DNA of 11,084 nucleotides from Planctomycetota bacterium (GTDB lineage Bacteria; Planctomycetota; Phycisphaerae; WQYP01). The notes below the pieces were generated by a model. That model made no database searches. It saw only the letters and a program-made list of their open reading frames with translations, and was not told the origin of the DNA. A program made the position numbers and the translations under genes. This document shows, one piece after another, positions 1-6,846 of the stretch; the first letter of the stretch is position 1, and each line of letters starts with the position of its first letter. The stretch lies in contig JAKBAC010000114.1 in assembly GCA_021809365.1 (NCBI GenBank), positions 1-11,084 of the forward strand. The letters run 5' to 3'.

Positions 1-618
1 CGGAGATCCGGCAGCCTGATCAAAAATTCCCGACGACGATCCGGTTCCTGATTGTCCAGCCGAAGTGTGATCAGCCGGATAAATTTCCTCCAGCAATTCG
101 GCACCAAGACTGGTATTATCACTTTCCCGCGTTAAATCCAGAAGGCCCGAACCGCTGCCCACGGAATCCAAGCCCGAAGGGGAAATTGATTCATCAAGGG
201 GTGAAGAAATTTGCGTTTGTGCACTGGCATCCGTCGGCTTGACTTCGCTTTCATCAAAGACCCGCATCGGACGTTTTTCAGTGTGTGGTGCGGAACCGAC
301 CGCGGATTCAGCGGAAGAGAAGCCAGCCGTGGATTGACCCGCCGCAGAGCTTATAGCGGTGCCGCCGGCGGTCGCCTCGTTGGCATTAAGAATGGGATTA
401 CCGGTACCGGAAAGAGGAGCCAGTTCAATCGCTCCCTGGTCCAGCGTACCACCCTGCATGGCACCGGCCACGCGATCCACCTGATCCACCTTGAACATCA
501 CGCGGTTTCCATCACGAAACTCACGGAGCTTGTTTTGCGTCACAAGCTCCTTGAGTTGATCCGCGGTGACATTGAGTTTCGCGGTAGTTTCTTCCGCGCT
601 GTAAAACATCTTTGCCAT
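1..618 (-). CDS. Excisionase/MerR-like HTH protein with Ser/Gly-rich tail, C-terminus off the window edge
   Basis: The 206 visible codons read without a stop to the window edge, so the C-terminus is missing. Residues 1-52 (MAKMFYSAEETTAKLNVTAD..., then KLREFRDGNRVMFKVDQV) match the excisionase/MerR-type winged HTH pattern: a helix pair that picks a target, then a short wing, which normally binds DNA. A long low-complexity Ser/Gly/Ala linker follows (about 55-155). Then comes a block at 159-181 containing LLDLTRES and GAELLEEIYP, which I recall as conserved in planctomycete proteins of this kind. GAGGAG lies 7 bases before the ATG at 616-618 and supports this start. It is the last gene of a minus-strand run but has its own 253 bp upstream gap. 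The HTH fold is well supported. The target is unknown, and the protein may equally use the domain for protein contacts. Confidence 0.82.
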   Translation of the reverse strand, partial: MAKMFYSAEETTAKLNVTADQLKELVTQNKLREFRDGNRVMFKVDQVDRVAGAMQGGTLDQGAIELAPLSGTGNPILNANEATAGGTAISSAAGQSTAGFSSAESAVGSAPHTEKRPMRVFDESEVKPTDASAQTQISSPLDESISPSGLDSVGSGSGLLDLTRESDNTSLGAELLEEIYPADHTSAGQSGTGSSSGIFDQAAGSP

Positions 619-639
619 AAGCGACTCCTCGTTAAGACG

Positions 640-700
640 CCGAATCCCGGTAACGCCATACCAGTGTACCCGAAACCCGCTACGTGCGTCCAGCCTATTT
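640..700 (-). promoter_or_regulatory. Possible promoter of the HTH gene
   Basis: Reading the minus strand, TGGACG is followed after 18 bases by TACACT (complement of 663-668). Each hexamer matches the sigma-70 consensus at 4 of 6 bases, and the -10 lies about 45 bases before the start codon. The rest of the 253 bp gap (619-871) holds no convincing gene. This is a weak, pattern-only call. Confidence 0.25.
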
Positions 701-871
701 TACACCGTAGTTATCAAATTATTCCAGCAACGCCGAAAGCAACACCCGGAACAGGTCTCCGGTGGCGCTTGTCACAGCAACATTTTAGAATGGCTGCGCC
801 TCTAATTAGGACACACCCACCAGCGCCGGGTTTTCTCGTCTACCCTAAAATTATGTTGTGACAAGGCACTA

Positions 872-1312
872 CTAGGGATGCTTCAGCGCCTTGCCCGCCG
901 CCACCATCGCCTTCACCTGTCCGGGTGTCGGGGCCGAATTATTAAAATCCTTCAGTTGCAAATCATATCGAAAATTGCGGCTGGCCATAAGCTGAATCCG
1001 GGAACTCGACCCCACAAAGCGATATACCGCCAGCACGTCATGACGGGTGTCCACCAGCACCACCCCCCACCGCGTCGCGGACAGTTGCGTCGGTACGACC
1101 TGAAGTTCTTGGCTGGTTCGAATTGGCTGAACGCGCGACGCCCCATGCGGTGCCGCCATGACCACATTTCCGGCATCAGCCGAGGCCGGCTGCCAGCAAA
1201 TCCAGAGCACGATCAAAGCATTGGCGGTTAAGGCCAGGCCAATCAGCCACAGGGGACCAAAGGGCAGACGCGATACAATTTGTCGAAATGGCTTATTCAT
1301 ACTTGAGTCCAT
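872..1312 (-). CDS. Small membrane-anchored protein of unknown function
   Basis: I do not recognise a named family. A basic start (MNKPFRQIVSR) is followed by one hydrophobic segment (about residues 20-40 from the 1312 start, including LWLIGLALTANALIVLW). A C-terminal soluble domain of about 100 residues follows, with alternating hydrophobic positions (WGVVLVDTRHDVLAVYRFVG) that suggest beta strands. This fits an N-terminally anchored protein with its domain outside the inner membrane. The start is uncertain: ATG at 1310-1312 has an AGG 12 bases upstream, ATG at 1298-1300 has a GGA 7 bases upstream, and a GTG at 1346-1348 has no visible ribosome site. It lies 66 bp after ridA on the same strand and may belong to that operon. 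Small anchored proteins with a 'VLAVY' strand are, from memory, common in planctomycetes. Confidence 0.7.
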   Translation of the reverse strand: MDSSMNKPFRQIVSRLPFGPLWLIGLALTANALIVLWICWQPASADAGNVVMAAPHGASRVQPIRTSQELQVVPTQLSATRWGVVLVDTRHDVLAVYRFVGSSSRIQLMASRNFRYDLQLKDFNNSAPTPGQVKAMVAAGKALKHP

Positions 1313-1378
1313 GGTACGCGCATACCTACTGGTTCCGCAAGGCCTCACAACTTGATCGCATGCGAATTATCAGTTTAA

Positions 1379-1849
1379 TTATTCGGGCTGAATTTGTGCG
1401 ATCAATTCCACTTCCACCGTGGCATTCAGGGGCAACGCCGCCGCGCCGACCGCGGCGCGGGCGTGACGACCGAGGTCCCCAAAAACAGCGAGCATTAAAT
1501 CACTGGCACCGTTGGCAACCTGCGACTGTTGATCAAAGCCCGGATCGCTCTGGACAAATACACCCAATCGCACGATCTTTCGCACGCGATTCCAGTTGCC
1601 GCCCACCGCCTCACGCAGAACAGCCAGAGCATTAATTGCGGCCAGATGGGCCGCTTCTCTGGCGTTTTGTACGTCCATGGACCCGGGCACAGAGCCGGAA
1701 AAAATAATTTTTCCATCCCGGCTGGGCAATTGGCCACTGATGTACACCAACCCGCCGACCTCCACATACGGCACATAGGCCGCGACCGGCTTAGGCGCGG
1801 CGGGCAGGATAATATTCAGTCGGCTCAAATTATCGTCAATCAAAGACAT
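1379..1849 (-). CDS. RidA/YjgF/YER057c/UK114 family protein
   Basis: This 156-residue protein has the RidA-fold hallmarks: VYISGQLPSRDGKIIFSG (35-52), AAINALAVLREAVGG (70-84), VRLGVFVQSDPGF (93-105) and a C-terminal HARAAVGAAALPLNATVEVELIAQI. Arg131 aligns with the arginine that anchors the carboxylate of 2-aminoacrylate-type enamine/imine intermediates in RidA (Arg105 in E. coli), so deaminase activity is plausible. It is longer than classic RidA (about 128) and fits the longer YjgH-like subgroup, whose substrates are less clear; I therefore give no symbol. AAGGAG lies 8 bases before the ATG. The start lies inside the 3' end of the upstream membrane-protein gene (14 bp overlap), which suggests translational coupling. 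The family call is firm; the exact substrate is unknown. Confidence 0.93.
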   Translation of the reverse strand: MSLIDDNLSRLNIILPAAPKPVAAYVPYVEVGGLVYISGQLPSRDGKIIFSGSVPGSMDVQNAREAAHLAAINALAVLREAVGGNWNRVRKIVRLGVFVQSDPGFDQQSQVANGASDLMLAVFGDLGRHARAAVGAAALPLNATVEVELIAQIQPE

Positions 1850-2819
1850 ATTGATTACTCCTTTTTCGCTCCGCCGGATCGCTTTCGCCTTCCACCAATC
1901 GATGCAGCAAAAGCAAACTGAACTGCCACATCACCCAGATTTCAACTCCGAACGACATAAAACCCGGCAATCCGAGCACCGGCATTTCAAAGTAGCGGAT
2001 ATGCTGCCATGCGCCCAGAAACGGCAAATGATAGGTCCATTTTGCCAAGGCCCAGTAATTCCAAAACTCCCAGAGAAAACCGCACGATAATCCGCCCAAC
2101 ATCAGCGCAAATGTGCGCCCCCAGCGACCCGCGATCCAATCACCCATAATACTGGGCCGTCCACACCAGAAGTTGATCGGATCCAGCAGAAAGATCAGGC
2201 TGACCCAGAGCATGAGATCCGCAATGGCGCGCTGTTCGACAAATGGGCCGAAGAAAAATACGATTCCCAGAATCAGGCACGCAATCTGAACGGAAGCTGT
2301 GATCCGCACGCCCCGGCGGGTATGCCATTTATGCAAGCCCAATCGCATCCAAATCTCCGCGGTCAGCAGCATGGCCGGCGCAATAGCCGCGACAGCCACG
2401 ATGTAACCGGTGACCCGCTCAACGGGGTTGTGCGGAAGCCCCTGATAGTTCCACGCATGCAGACCGGTCACGGGATCCCTCATAAAATAAAAATTGATCC
2501 AATCAAAGAAGCACCATGCCGGAACCGACCATATCCACAGCACCGTGAGCCGACGGCGATACGTTCGCCACCAATCTTGGGCATCGCATCGACTTACCAC
2601 GCCGATTAAAAAAATCAGATAGGCCGACCAGATCAGCGGCGTGAAATTGACGCGGATAAAACGCCCCACATCGGACCAGGGCCTGGTCCAAACATTCCAC
2701 ACGGATAAAAATAGAATCATTTCAAGTGCGATCATGGCCACAAGGCCGAGCCACAGCCAAGTGCTTCCATGGCGTCTGGAGGGTGTGTGGCTTTGGCATG
2801 CGGTGGGCGATGACATCAT
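1836..2819 (-). CDS. Multi-pass membrane protein with WEFWNYWA motif, unknown function
   Basis: From the ATG at 2817-2819 this is a 327-residue, very Trp- and Phe-rich integral membrane protein. About eight hydrophobic segments are visible, near 22-41, 58-76, 91-112, 136-157, 171-192, 198-214, 236-252 and 283-306. The C-terminal third carries WEFWNYWA (250-257), KWTYHLPFLG, then YFEMPVLGLPGF, a pattern I recall from uncharacterised membrane proteins of planctomycetes and acidobacteria. I cannot attach a function. The conserved charged and aromatic residues inside helices hint at an enzyme or pigment/lipid-binding role rather than a simple channel, but this is inference. A TTG start at 2874-2876 would add 19 residues, but that extension is Cys/His-rich, unlike a membrane leader. 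A second ATG follows directly at 2814-2816. No strong ribosome site is visible. Its end overlaps ridA. Confidence 0.85.
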   Translation of the reverse strand: MMSSPTACQSHTPSRRHGSTWLWLGLVAMIALEMILFLSVWNVWTRPWSDVGRFIRVNFTPLIWSAYLIFLIGVVSRCDAQDWWRTYRRRLTVLWIWSVPAWCFFDWINFYFMRDPVTGLHAWNYQGLPHNPVERVTGYIVAVAAIAPAMLLTAEIWMRLGLHKWHTRRGVRITASVQIACLILGIVFFFGPFVEQRAIADLMLWVSLIFLLDPINFWCGRPSIMGDWIAGRWGRTFALMLGGLSCGFLWEFWNYWALAKWTYHLPFLGAWQHIRYFEMPVLGLPGFMSFGVEIWVMWQFSLLLLHRLVEGESDPAERKRSNQYVFD

Positions 2820-2900
2820 AAGAGTGTGGTATAACGAATATTCATGGCAATATCCAGTGTGCGACGAGCAACACAATATCGGACGTTAAGGTACTGCGGC

Positions 2901-2922
2901 GAAAGCTAACAGAAAATTAACA
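2901..2922. repeat. Tandem imperfect 11 bp repeat between divergent genes
   Basis: GAAAGCTAACA is followed directly by GAAAATTAACA, 9 of 11 identical. The pair lies in the divergent gap between the membrane-protein gene and the 67-residue gene, where a regulator could bind one face of the helix. It is short and could be chance. Confidence 0.35.
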
Positions 2923-3037
2923 CATTTTAGTCGATCTTAGTTATCCACGGCAACTCACTTGGCCGAATATATATATGTTGACGTGACAAGGATGTTGCCG
3001 ATTGTGATCCGTTGGAAGTTCAAACGGAGGATTAATC

Positions 3038-3241
3038 ATGGCCGCTTCCATTAAAATTGTCCTGTCAGGCATATCGGCCCCGCGTGGTACTACCCAGGCA
3101 TCTTTTGCAAGTCAAACCGTGGTATTTCGGAATACTGAACCGGGACGACATCCGGAGTTTACGGACTTTACCATTCAGCGTGGTGAAACAGTGACCATGC
3201 GAATCAGCCGCCAGCACCGGGCAAATGAGACGGACTACTAA
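3038..3241 (+). CDS. 67-residue orphan protein
   Basis: I do not recognise the family. The coding call rests on a strong ribosome site (CGGAGG, 7 bases before the ATG), a clear start (MAASIKIVLSGISAPRG) and its exact fit between a divergent gap and the end of leuC. The sequence alternates hydrophobic and polar residues (SIKIVLSG, SQTVVFRN, FTIQRGETVTMRISRQ), which suggests a small all-beta protein. It has no signal peptide, membrane segment, cysteines or metal motif. The last residues (QHRANETDY) are polar. An AT-rich run (TATATATATG, about 2967-2976) lies 60-70 bases upstream and may hold the promoter. It converges on leuC with a gap of only 4 bp, so the two transcripts must overlap at their ends unless both terminate inside the coding regions. 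Confidence 0.62.
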   Translation: MAASIKIVLSGISAPRGTTQASFASQTVVFRNTEPGRHPEFTDFTIQRGETVTMRISRQHRANETDY

Positions 3242-3245
3242 TCGT

Positions 3246-4652
3246 TTATAGCACGCCCGCCATTCCAGTTTGAATCGTTTTTGCCACAAATTCCCGCGGG
3301 TCCGTAATATGGCCGGTGATCGCACTGGCCGCCACAGTCAACGGGCTGGCAAGATACACCGCCGCCTGCATGGAGCCCATGCGTCCCGGAAAATTCCGAT
3401 TCGTTGTGCTGATGCATATTTCCGTTCCGCCCAGCCGACCAAAGGTATCCGGCGGGCCACCGAGGCAGGCGCTGCACCCGCTGGGACCAACTTTGCAACC
3501 CGCATCTTGAAGAATATCTTCGACACTCTTTTCATTCGGGGATTTTTCGACACCTGTCAGATTCAGCCGCTTCATATCCGAATGTACTTCCGTGGATCCC
3601 GGAACCACATAGGTGGGCACCGTGACCCGGCGGCCCTCGAGAATGCTGGCGGCGAAAATCATATCGGTGATCTTTCCGCCCGTGCAACTGCCGATATAGG
3701 CCTGGTCGATTTTTACGTCCCGGCAATTACGCGCCGTGTCACGGTTATCCGGCGAATGCGGCTTGGCCACCAGCGGCTCAAGCGTGGAGAGGTCCCAGTG
3801 CTTCTCATAGCAATACCGCGCATCGGGATCATCGCGAAATACATCCCATGTTTTAATGCGGCTGCGATGACGCACATACTGCAACGTTTTTTCATCCACA
3901 TCGCACACGCCATTTTTGCCGCCCGCTTCAATGGCCATGTTGGTCAGCGTCATACGGTCTTCCAGCGTCAACGACTGAACCCCTTCTCCGGCGAAATACA
4001 TGGTCTTGTAGGTGGCACCGGCCACACCGATTTCACCAATCACCAGCAGGATTAAATCTTTGGCCGTCAGATAAGGTGGAATTTCACCGTGAAACGTAAA
4101 CTTCATGGTGGGTGGAACCTTCAGCCAGGTTTTGCCCGTGCCCAAAGTGAACGCCGCATCCGTATTGCCCACGCCCGTGGCAAATTGTCCAAATGCGCCG
4201 GCCGTACAGGTGTGACTGTCCGTACCCAAAAGAATTTCACCGGGTCGCACATGCCCTTCCTCCGGTAGTGCCTTGTGGCAAACGCCCTTGTACGTGGTTT
4301 TGTTGGGATCCAGATATGGGTTGGGCATGCCCAGTTCATTTTTTACAAATTCCGGGTCATAATAAAATTTCAGCCCCTGCTCGCGCACAAAATCCCGCAG
4401 TATCTGGACGTTGCGATGGCACTTTTGATCCGCGGTGAAAATGTAATGATCCGGGATAATCACGACACGTTCCTTGTCCCAGACTTTGGCGTCGCGCCCA
4501 AATTTTTCATGGAATATTCCGATCGTCCCCGGACCGCATACGTCATGGGTCATCAGAATATCCACATCCACCCAAATGTTATCGCCAGGTTGGACATGTT
4601 TGCGGCCGGCATGTTTGGCCATTATTTTTTCCGTAAGTGTCATTCCCGCCAT
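3246..4652 (-). CDS. leuC: 3-isopropylmalate dehydratase large subunit (aconitase superfamily)
   Basis: This cytosolic [4Fe-4S] subunit isomerises 2-isopropylmalate to 3-isopropylmalate in leucine synthesis, together with a small LeuD subunit not present here. Its 468 residues open with TLTEKIMAKHAGRK and MTHDVCGPGTI, as in the archaeal/thermophilic-type LeuC. Cluster ligands are Cys323 (GSCTGG), Cys393 and Cys396 (GCSACLGG). TDSHTCTAGAFG (144-155) and the substrate-binding NRNFPGRMG (418-426) are intact. Two features stand out: SCTGG replaces the usual SCTNG, and about 20 extra residues near 100-122 separate the YYD and GVCH motifs compared with the archaeal form as I recall it. Homoaconitase or a related paralogue cannot be excluded, because this subfamily overlaps with it. 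AAGGAG about 10 bases before the ATG at 4650-4652 supports the start. The gene is apparently monocistronic. Confidence 0.93.
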   Translation of the reverse strand: MAGMTLTEKIMAKHAGRKHVQPGDNIWVDVDILMTHDVCGPGTIGIFHEKFGRDAKVWDKERVVIIPDHYIFTADQKCHRNVQILRDFVREQGLKFYYDPEFVKNELGMPNPYLDPNKTTYKGVCHKALPEEGHVRPGEILLGTDSHTCTAGAFGQFATGVGNTDAAFTLGTGKTWLKVPPTMKFTFHGEIPPYLTAKDLILLVIGEIGVAGATYKTMYFAGEGVQSLTLEDRMTLTNMAIEAGGKNGVCDVDEKTLQYVRHRSRIKTWDVFRDDPDARYCYEKHWDLSTLEPLVAKPHSPDNRDTARNCRDVKIDQAYIGSCTGGKITDMIFAASILEGRRVTVPTYVVPGSTEVHSDMKRLNLTGVEKSPNEKSVEDILQDAGCKVGPSGCSACLGGPPDTFGRLGGTEICISTTNRNFPGRMGSMQAAVYLASPLTVAASAITGHITDPREFVAKTIQTGMAGVL

Positions 4653-4709
4653 TACTTGGAAACTCCTTGCTTATTTACCTTGTCGCGATCATTCGCGGAC
4701 AGCACTGTT

Positions 4710-4738
4710 ATTATAGGGGGCCGGCGTAATTTTCGGAA
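4710..4738 (-). promoter_or_regulatory. Likely leuC promoter
   Basis: The minus strand has a perfect TATAAT (complement of 4710-4715), 57 bases before the leuC ATG. A weak -35 (TTCCGA, 3 of 6) lies about 17 bases further upstream. The exact -10 and its position make this plausible. The GC-rich spacer (CGCCGGCCCCC) is unusual and may suggest a regulated promoter. Confidence 0.4.
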
Positions 4739-4961
4739 ATGCCGCAGTTACGAGGCACACGGTTGTGACAATATTTCCGGGCGAAGGGCGAAATCAACGG
4801 CATAAATGCCGGCGCTAAGAGAATATCTCGTCCTGGAAACGCGCACATCCAGAACCCTGATTCGGCTTTATTGCCACGCCCCGCCGCGCGTTTCTATCAA
4901 TAAATCGGTACCGTATCGGCGACCGTAGTCTGGGGTGTGGCCAACCCGCATTTGTGGACCA

Positions 4962-4989
4962 TTACAAAATTTCTTTCTCCGCGCATAAT
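4962..4989 (+). promoter_or_regulatory. Possible promoter of the diguanylate cyclase gene
   Basis: TTACAA, a 16 base spacer and CATAAT (4984-4989, 5 of 6 to the -10 consensus) precede the gene. The implied transcript would begin near 4996, consistent with the ATG at 5085 and an untranslated leader of about 90 bases. The -35 is poor. Confidence 0.3.
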
Positions 4990-5084
4990 TTTGCCGATAA
5001 ATGTTTTGGCAACTTCTATCTTGGTATCCGCCGAGGTGGCATGGAGGGCTGCATCATGGCGATGCCGTTTATGGAAATGGTCAG

Positions 5085-6383
5085 ATGGGTATTGATCCGC
5101 GAACCATATTTTTTACGCTTACGCTGATCCTGTCGGTTATGGGACTGGCGCAACTGACATTCTACCGATTGCGCCCGCGGGAACATTATTTCGCCTATTG
5201 GGCGTTGGCGAATTTCGCCGGCATGGGGGCGGTGTTATTGCTGTCATTCCATGGGAAAATCATTCCACTGCTCTCCATTGCGACCGCCAATGCGCTCATT
5301 GTGTTGGCGTGGGCTTGCTGCTGGAACGGATGCCGCGTTTTCGCCGGGCGGCGGCCACAACTTTTTCCAATGCTGATTCTTGTCACTATTGTCTTTGCTC
5401 TGCTGGCCGTTCCGTCGCCGATCAGTACCCGGCTTTCCAGCCGGATTCTGGTTTTGTCCGCGGCACTTGAGTTCCTGGTCCCGGCAACCGGATGGATACT
5501 TCTGGATATTGCGCGGCGCGAAAAACTTTTCTGCGCCTGGATTACCACGGTTTTGGCTGCGGGTGTCGCACTGATAATTGCAGTGCGGGGCTGCTGGGCG
5601 GCGTGGGCACTTCGGCCCGAAGCGCTTTTAACACAGGGACTGCTGGGCGTGCTGCTGGCACCTTCCATTGTTGTCGTGTTGGCATGGAACATGGGGCTGA
5701 CGCTCATGGTAGCCGAGCGTATGCGGAACGGACTGCTCCACGCCGCCACACGCGATGAACTTACCGAAGTGCTTAATCGGCGTGGTTTCAAAGCGGCTTT
5801 GTGGCGAATACTGCAACATAAGGACTCCGCCCATCCCGGCGCTCTGATTCTCATTGATCTTGATTACCTCAAGGTTATCAATGACACGCAGGGGCACGCC
5901 GCCGGCGACCAGATGCTGCGCTGCCTGGCCGAGGCGGTAAATGCACAATTACGGAGCGATGATGCGGTTGGCCGACTCGGTGGAGATGAATTCGCCGTGG
6001 CACTATCCGACGTTGATTATGCGCAGGCTGCGGAAATTGCCGAGCGACTCAAGGCCGCGTATACCGAATCCGCCGCTTTGATCTCTCCAGATTTTCCCCC
6101 GACCGTAAGCATGGGAATTGCGGTGATCGGAAGCGACGACCATTCCATTAACACGCTGATGGCAAAGGCGGACAAGGCTCTATACGCAGCCAAGGCCGCA
6201 AACCGGCGCAGTGATCTTGGGGCGCTGAAGTCGCAAAGTGCCAAGCACGCGATAAACGGAGTGAATTTTGGAATCGGCACCGGACCCGCCACTGAGTGTG
6301 TACCACCGACGGTCCCAACTGTGAGCAAGGCCGCCACGACCGGTGGATTATACTCAACGCGGCCTCTGGCGGGACATTTGTAG
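5085..6383 (+). CDS. Membrane-bound diguanylate cyclase (seven-helix sensor plus GGDEF)
   Basis: This 432-residue inner-membrane protein should make cyclic di-GMP from two GTP. From the ATG at 5085, seven hydrophobic segments span about 5-210, followed by a GGDEF domain at about 218-375. The domain opens with RDELTEVLNRRGF (223-235), carries DLDYLKVINDTQGHAAGDQ, and has an intact GGDEF active site (299-303). The product-inhibition I-site RxxD is also present: RSDD (290-293), exactly five residues before GGDEF. The enzyme therefore looks catalytically complete and feedback-controlled. No EAL domain is present. A tail of about 60 residues (NRRSDLGALK... to AGHL) lies beyond the domain, and its TAG stop is part of a palindromic repeat. 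An ATG at 5001 would add 28 residues (rich in Gly, His and Trp) before the first helix; I consider it less likely. The sensed signal is unknown. Confidence 0.9.
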   Translation: MGIDPRTIFFTLTLILSVMGLAQLTFYRLRPREHYFAYWALANFAGMGAVLLLSFHGKIIPLLSIATANALIVLAWACCWNGCRVFAGRRPQLFPMLILVTIVFALLAVPSPISTRLSSRILVLSAALEFLVPATGWILLDIARREKLFCAWITTVLAAGVALIIAVRGCWAAWALRPEALLTQGLLGVLLAPSIVVVLAWNMGLTLMVAERMRNGLLHAATRDELTEVLNRRGFKAALWRILQHKDSAHPGALILIDLDYLKVINDTQGHAAGDQMLRCLAEAVNAQLRSDDAVGRLGGDEFAVALSDVDYAQAAEIAERLKAAYTESAALISPDFPPTVSMGIAVIGSDDHSINTLMAKADKALYAAKAANRRSDLGALKSQSAKHAINGVNFGIGTGPATECVPPTVPTVSKAATTGGLYSTRPLAGHL

Positions 6384-6406
6384 CAGGCACGGTCCCTCGT
6401 GCCGTT
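6380..6406 (+). repeat. REP-like palindromic element, copy 1
   Basis: GTAG is followed by a perfect 6 bp stem, GGCACG (6386-6391) and CGTGCC (6398-6403), around the loop GTCCCT, and then GTT. The 5' GTAG foot plus a short hairpin is the signature of REP elements handled by RAYT (TnpA-REP) transposases. The TAG inside GTAG (6381-6383) is the stop codon of the GGDEF gene. There is no T-run after the stem, so it is a poor intrinsic terminator. Confidence 0.78.
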
Positions 6407-6427
6407 GGCGTGGCTTTGCAGTCGTAT

Positions 6428-6454
6428 AACGGCATCAGGGACGATGCCTACTCC
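6428..6454 (-). repeat. REP-like palindromic element, copy 2, inverted
   Basis: On the minus strand this reads AGTAGGCATC (stem GGCATC), loop GTCCCT, stem GATGCC, then GTT. The loop and flanks match copy 1, while stem positions 5 and 6 change in a compensated way (C-G to T-A, and G-C to C-G). With copy 1 it forms an inverted pair around 21 bp (6407-6427), as in a BIME. Confidence 0.78.
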
Positions 6455-6597
6455 AATAGCCGCCGCTGATAATTAATGCTATTTTTGAATGTATCCTCAA
6501 TGTCCGCGCCGAGTATAAATCCACCGGCTAACATGGCGAAATCGGGCTGGTAGTCCGGGAGATCATCAATCTTAATGAAAATTTATCATTTTTTTGT

Positions 6598-6626
6598 TTG
6601 ACAATTGTCGAAACTGCGGTAACAAT
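6598..6626 (+). promoter_or_regulatory. Promoter candidate with palindrome over the -35
   Basis: A perfect TTGACA (6598-6603) is followed after exactly 17 bases by AACAAT (6621-6626, 4 of 6). The 10 bp palindrome GACAATTGTC (6600-6609) overlaps the -35 and could be an operator half or dimer site. It would drive the PEP-CTERM gene, with a leader of about 200 bases. Confidence 0.45.
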
Positions 6627-6651
6627 TCCACCCGTCGATTGAGGAAGAGAG

Positions 6652-6846
6652 ATGGGATTTCTCAATTGGACATATTTGAATACGTTAGAAGTGTCTTGCG
6701 GGCGCACCAGTTTGCCTGAAGTGCGCATCGAAGATTTCCGCGAGACCTTTCGCCGCCTGGATTTAATTGCCGGCGCGCGGTGCGTTATCGCTGCGCCTAG
6801 TTCGTGGTCCTTTTTAAGGAGTCTTTGTGATGGGAATCTTCAATAA
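6652..6846 (+). CDS. Doubtful 64-residue reading frame ahead of the PEP-CTERM gene
   Basis: A GAGG lies 7 bases before the ATG at 6652, and the frame runs 64 codons to overlap the PEP-CTERM start by 17 bp. The middle part (PEVRIEDFRETFRRLDLIAG) has plausible protein-like composition and would be helical. I recognise no family. It could be a coupled leader gene, a decayed fragment, or simply untranslated leader of the PEP-CTERM mRNA. Sequence alone does not decide this. Confidence 0.22.
   Translation: MGFLNWTYLNTLEVSCGRTSLPEVRIEDFRETFRRLDLIAGARCVIAAPSSWSFLRSLCDGNLQ

Larger units (their letters stand above)
4653..5084. other. Divergent intergenic gap between leuC and the GGDEF gene
   Basis: The gap is about 430 bp if the downstream ATG of the GGDEF gene is used. 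I see no gene with both a ribosome site and sensible composition. It should hold promoters for both flanking genes; candidates are listed separately. No long repeat or tRNA-like fold was recognised. Confidence 0.6.
6384..6829. other. Gene-poor gap before the PEP-CTERM gene
   Basis: This 446 bp stretch holds the inverted palindrome pair at its left end (6380-6454), a run of AT-rich DNA (about 6555-6600), a good promoter candidate (6598-6626) and one doubtful short reading frame (6652-6846). Nothing else coding-like is visible between 6455 and 6595. Confidence 0.6.

Noticed and set aside
211..861. A 216-codon plus-strand frame opposite the HTH gene
   Set aside because: It is antisense to a gene with a good ribosome site and recognisable HTH domain; its product is basic and lacks any motif.
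2820..2876. TTG start that would lengthen the multi-pass membrane protein by 19 residues
   Set aside because: The added residues are Cys/His/Tyr-rich and unlike a membrane protein leader; no ribosome site precedes the TTG.
2941..2949. TTATCCACG, one base from a DnaA box
   Set aside because: A single near-match without neighbours, dnaA, dnaN or an AT-rich unwinding region; not an origin.
5195..5854. Long minus-strand frame across the diguanylate cyclase gene
   Set aside because: It is a mirror of the real gene: Arg/Ser-rich, without motifs or a ribosome site.
6386..6403. Hairpin after the GGDEF gene as a rho-independent terminator
   Set aside because: The stem is GC-rich and follows the stop closely, but no T-run follows; the inverted second copy fits a repeat element better.
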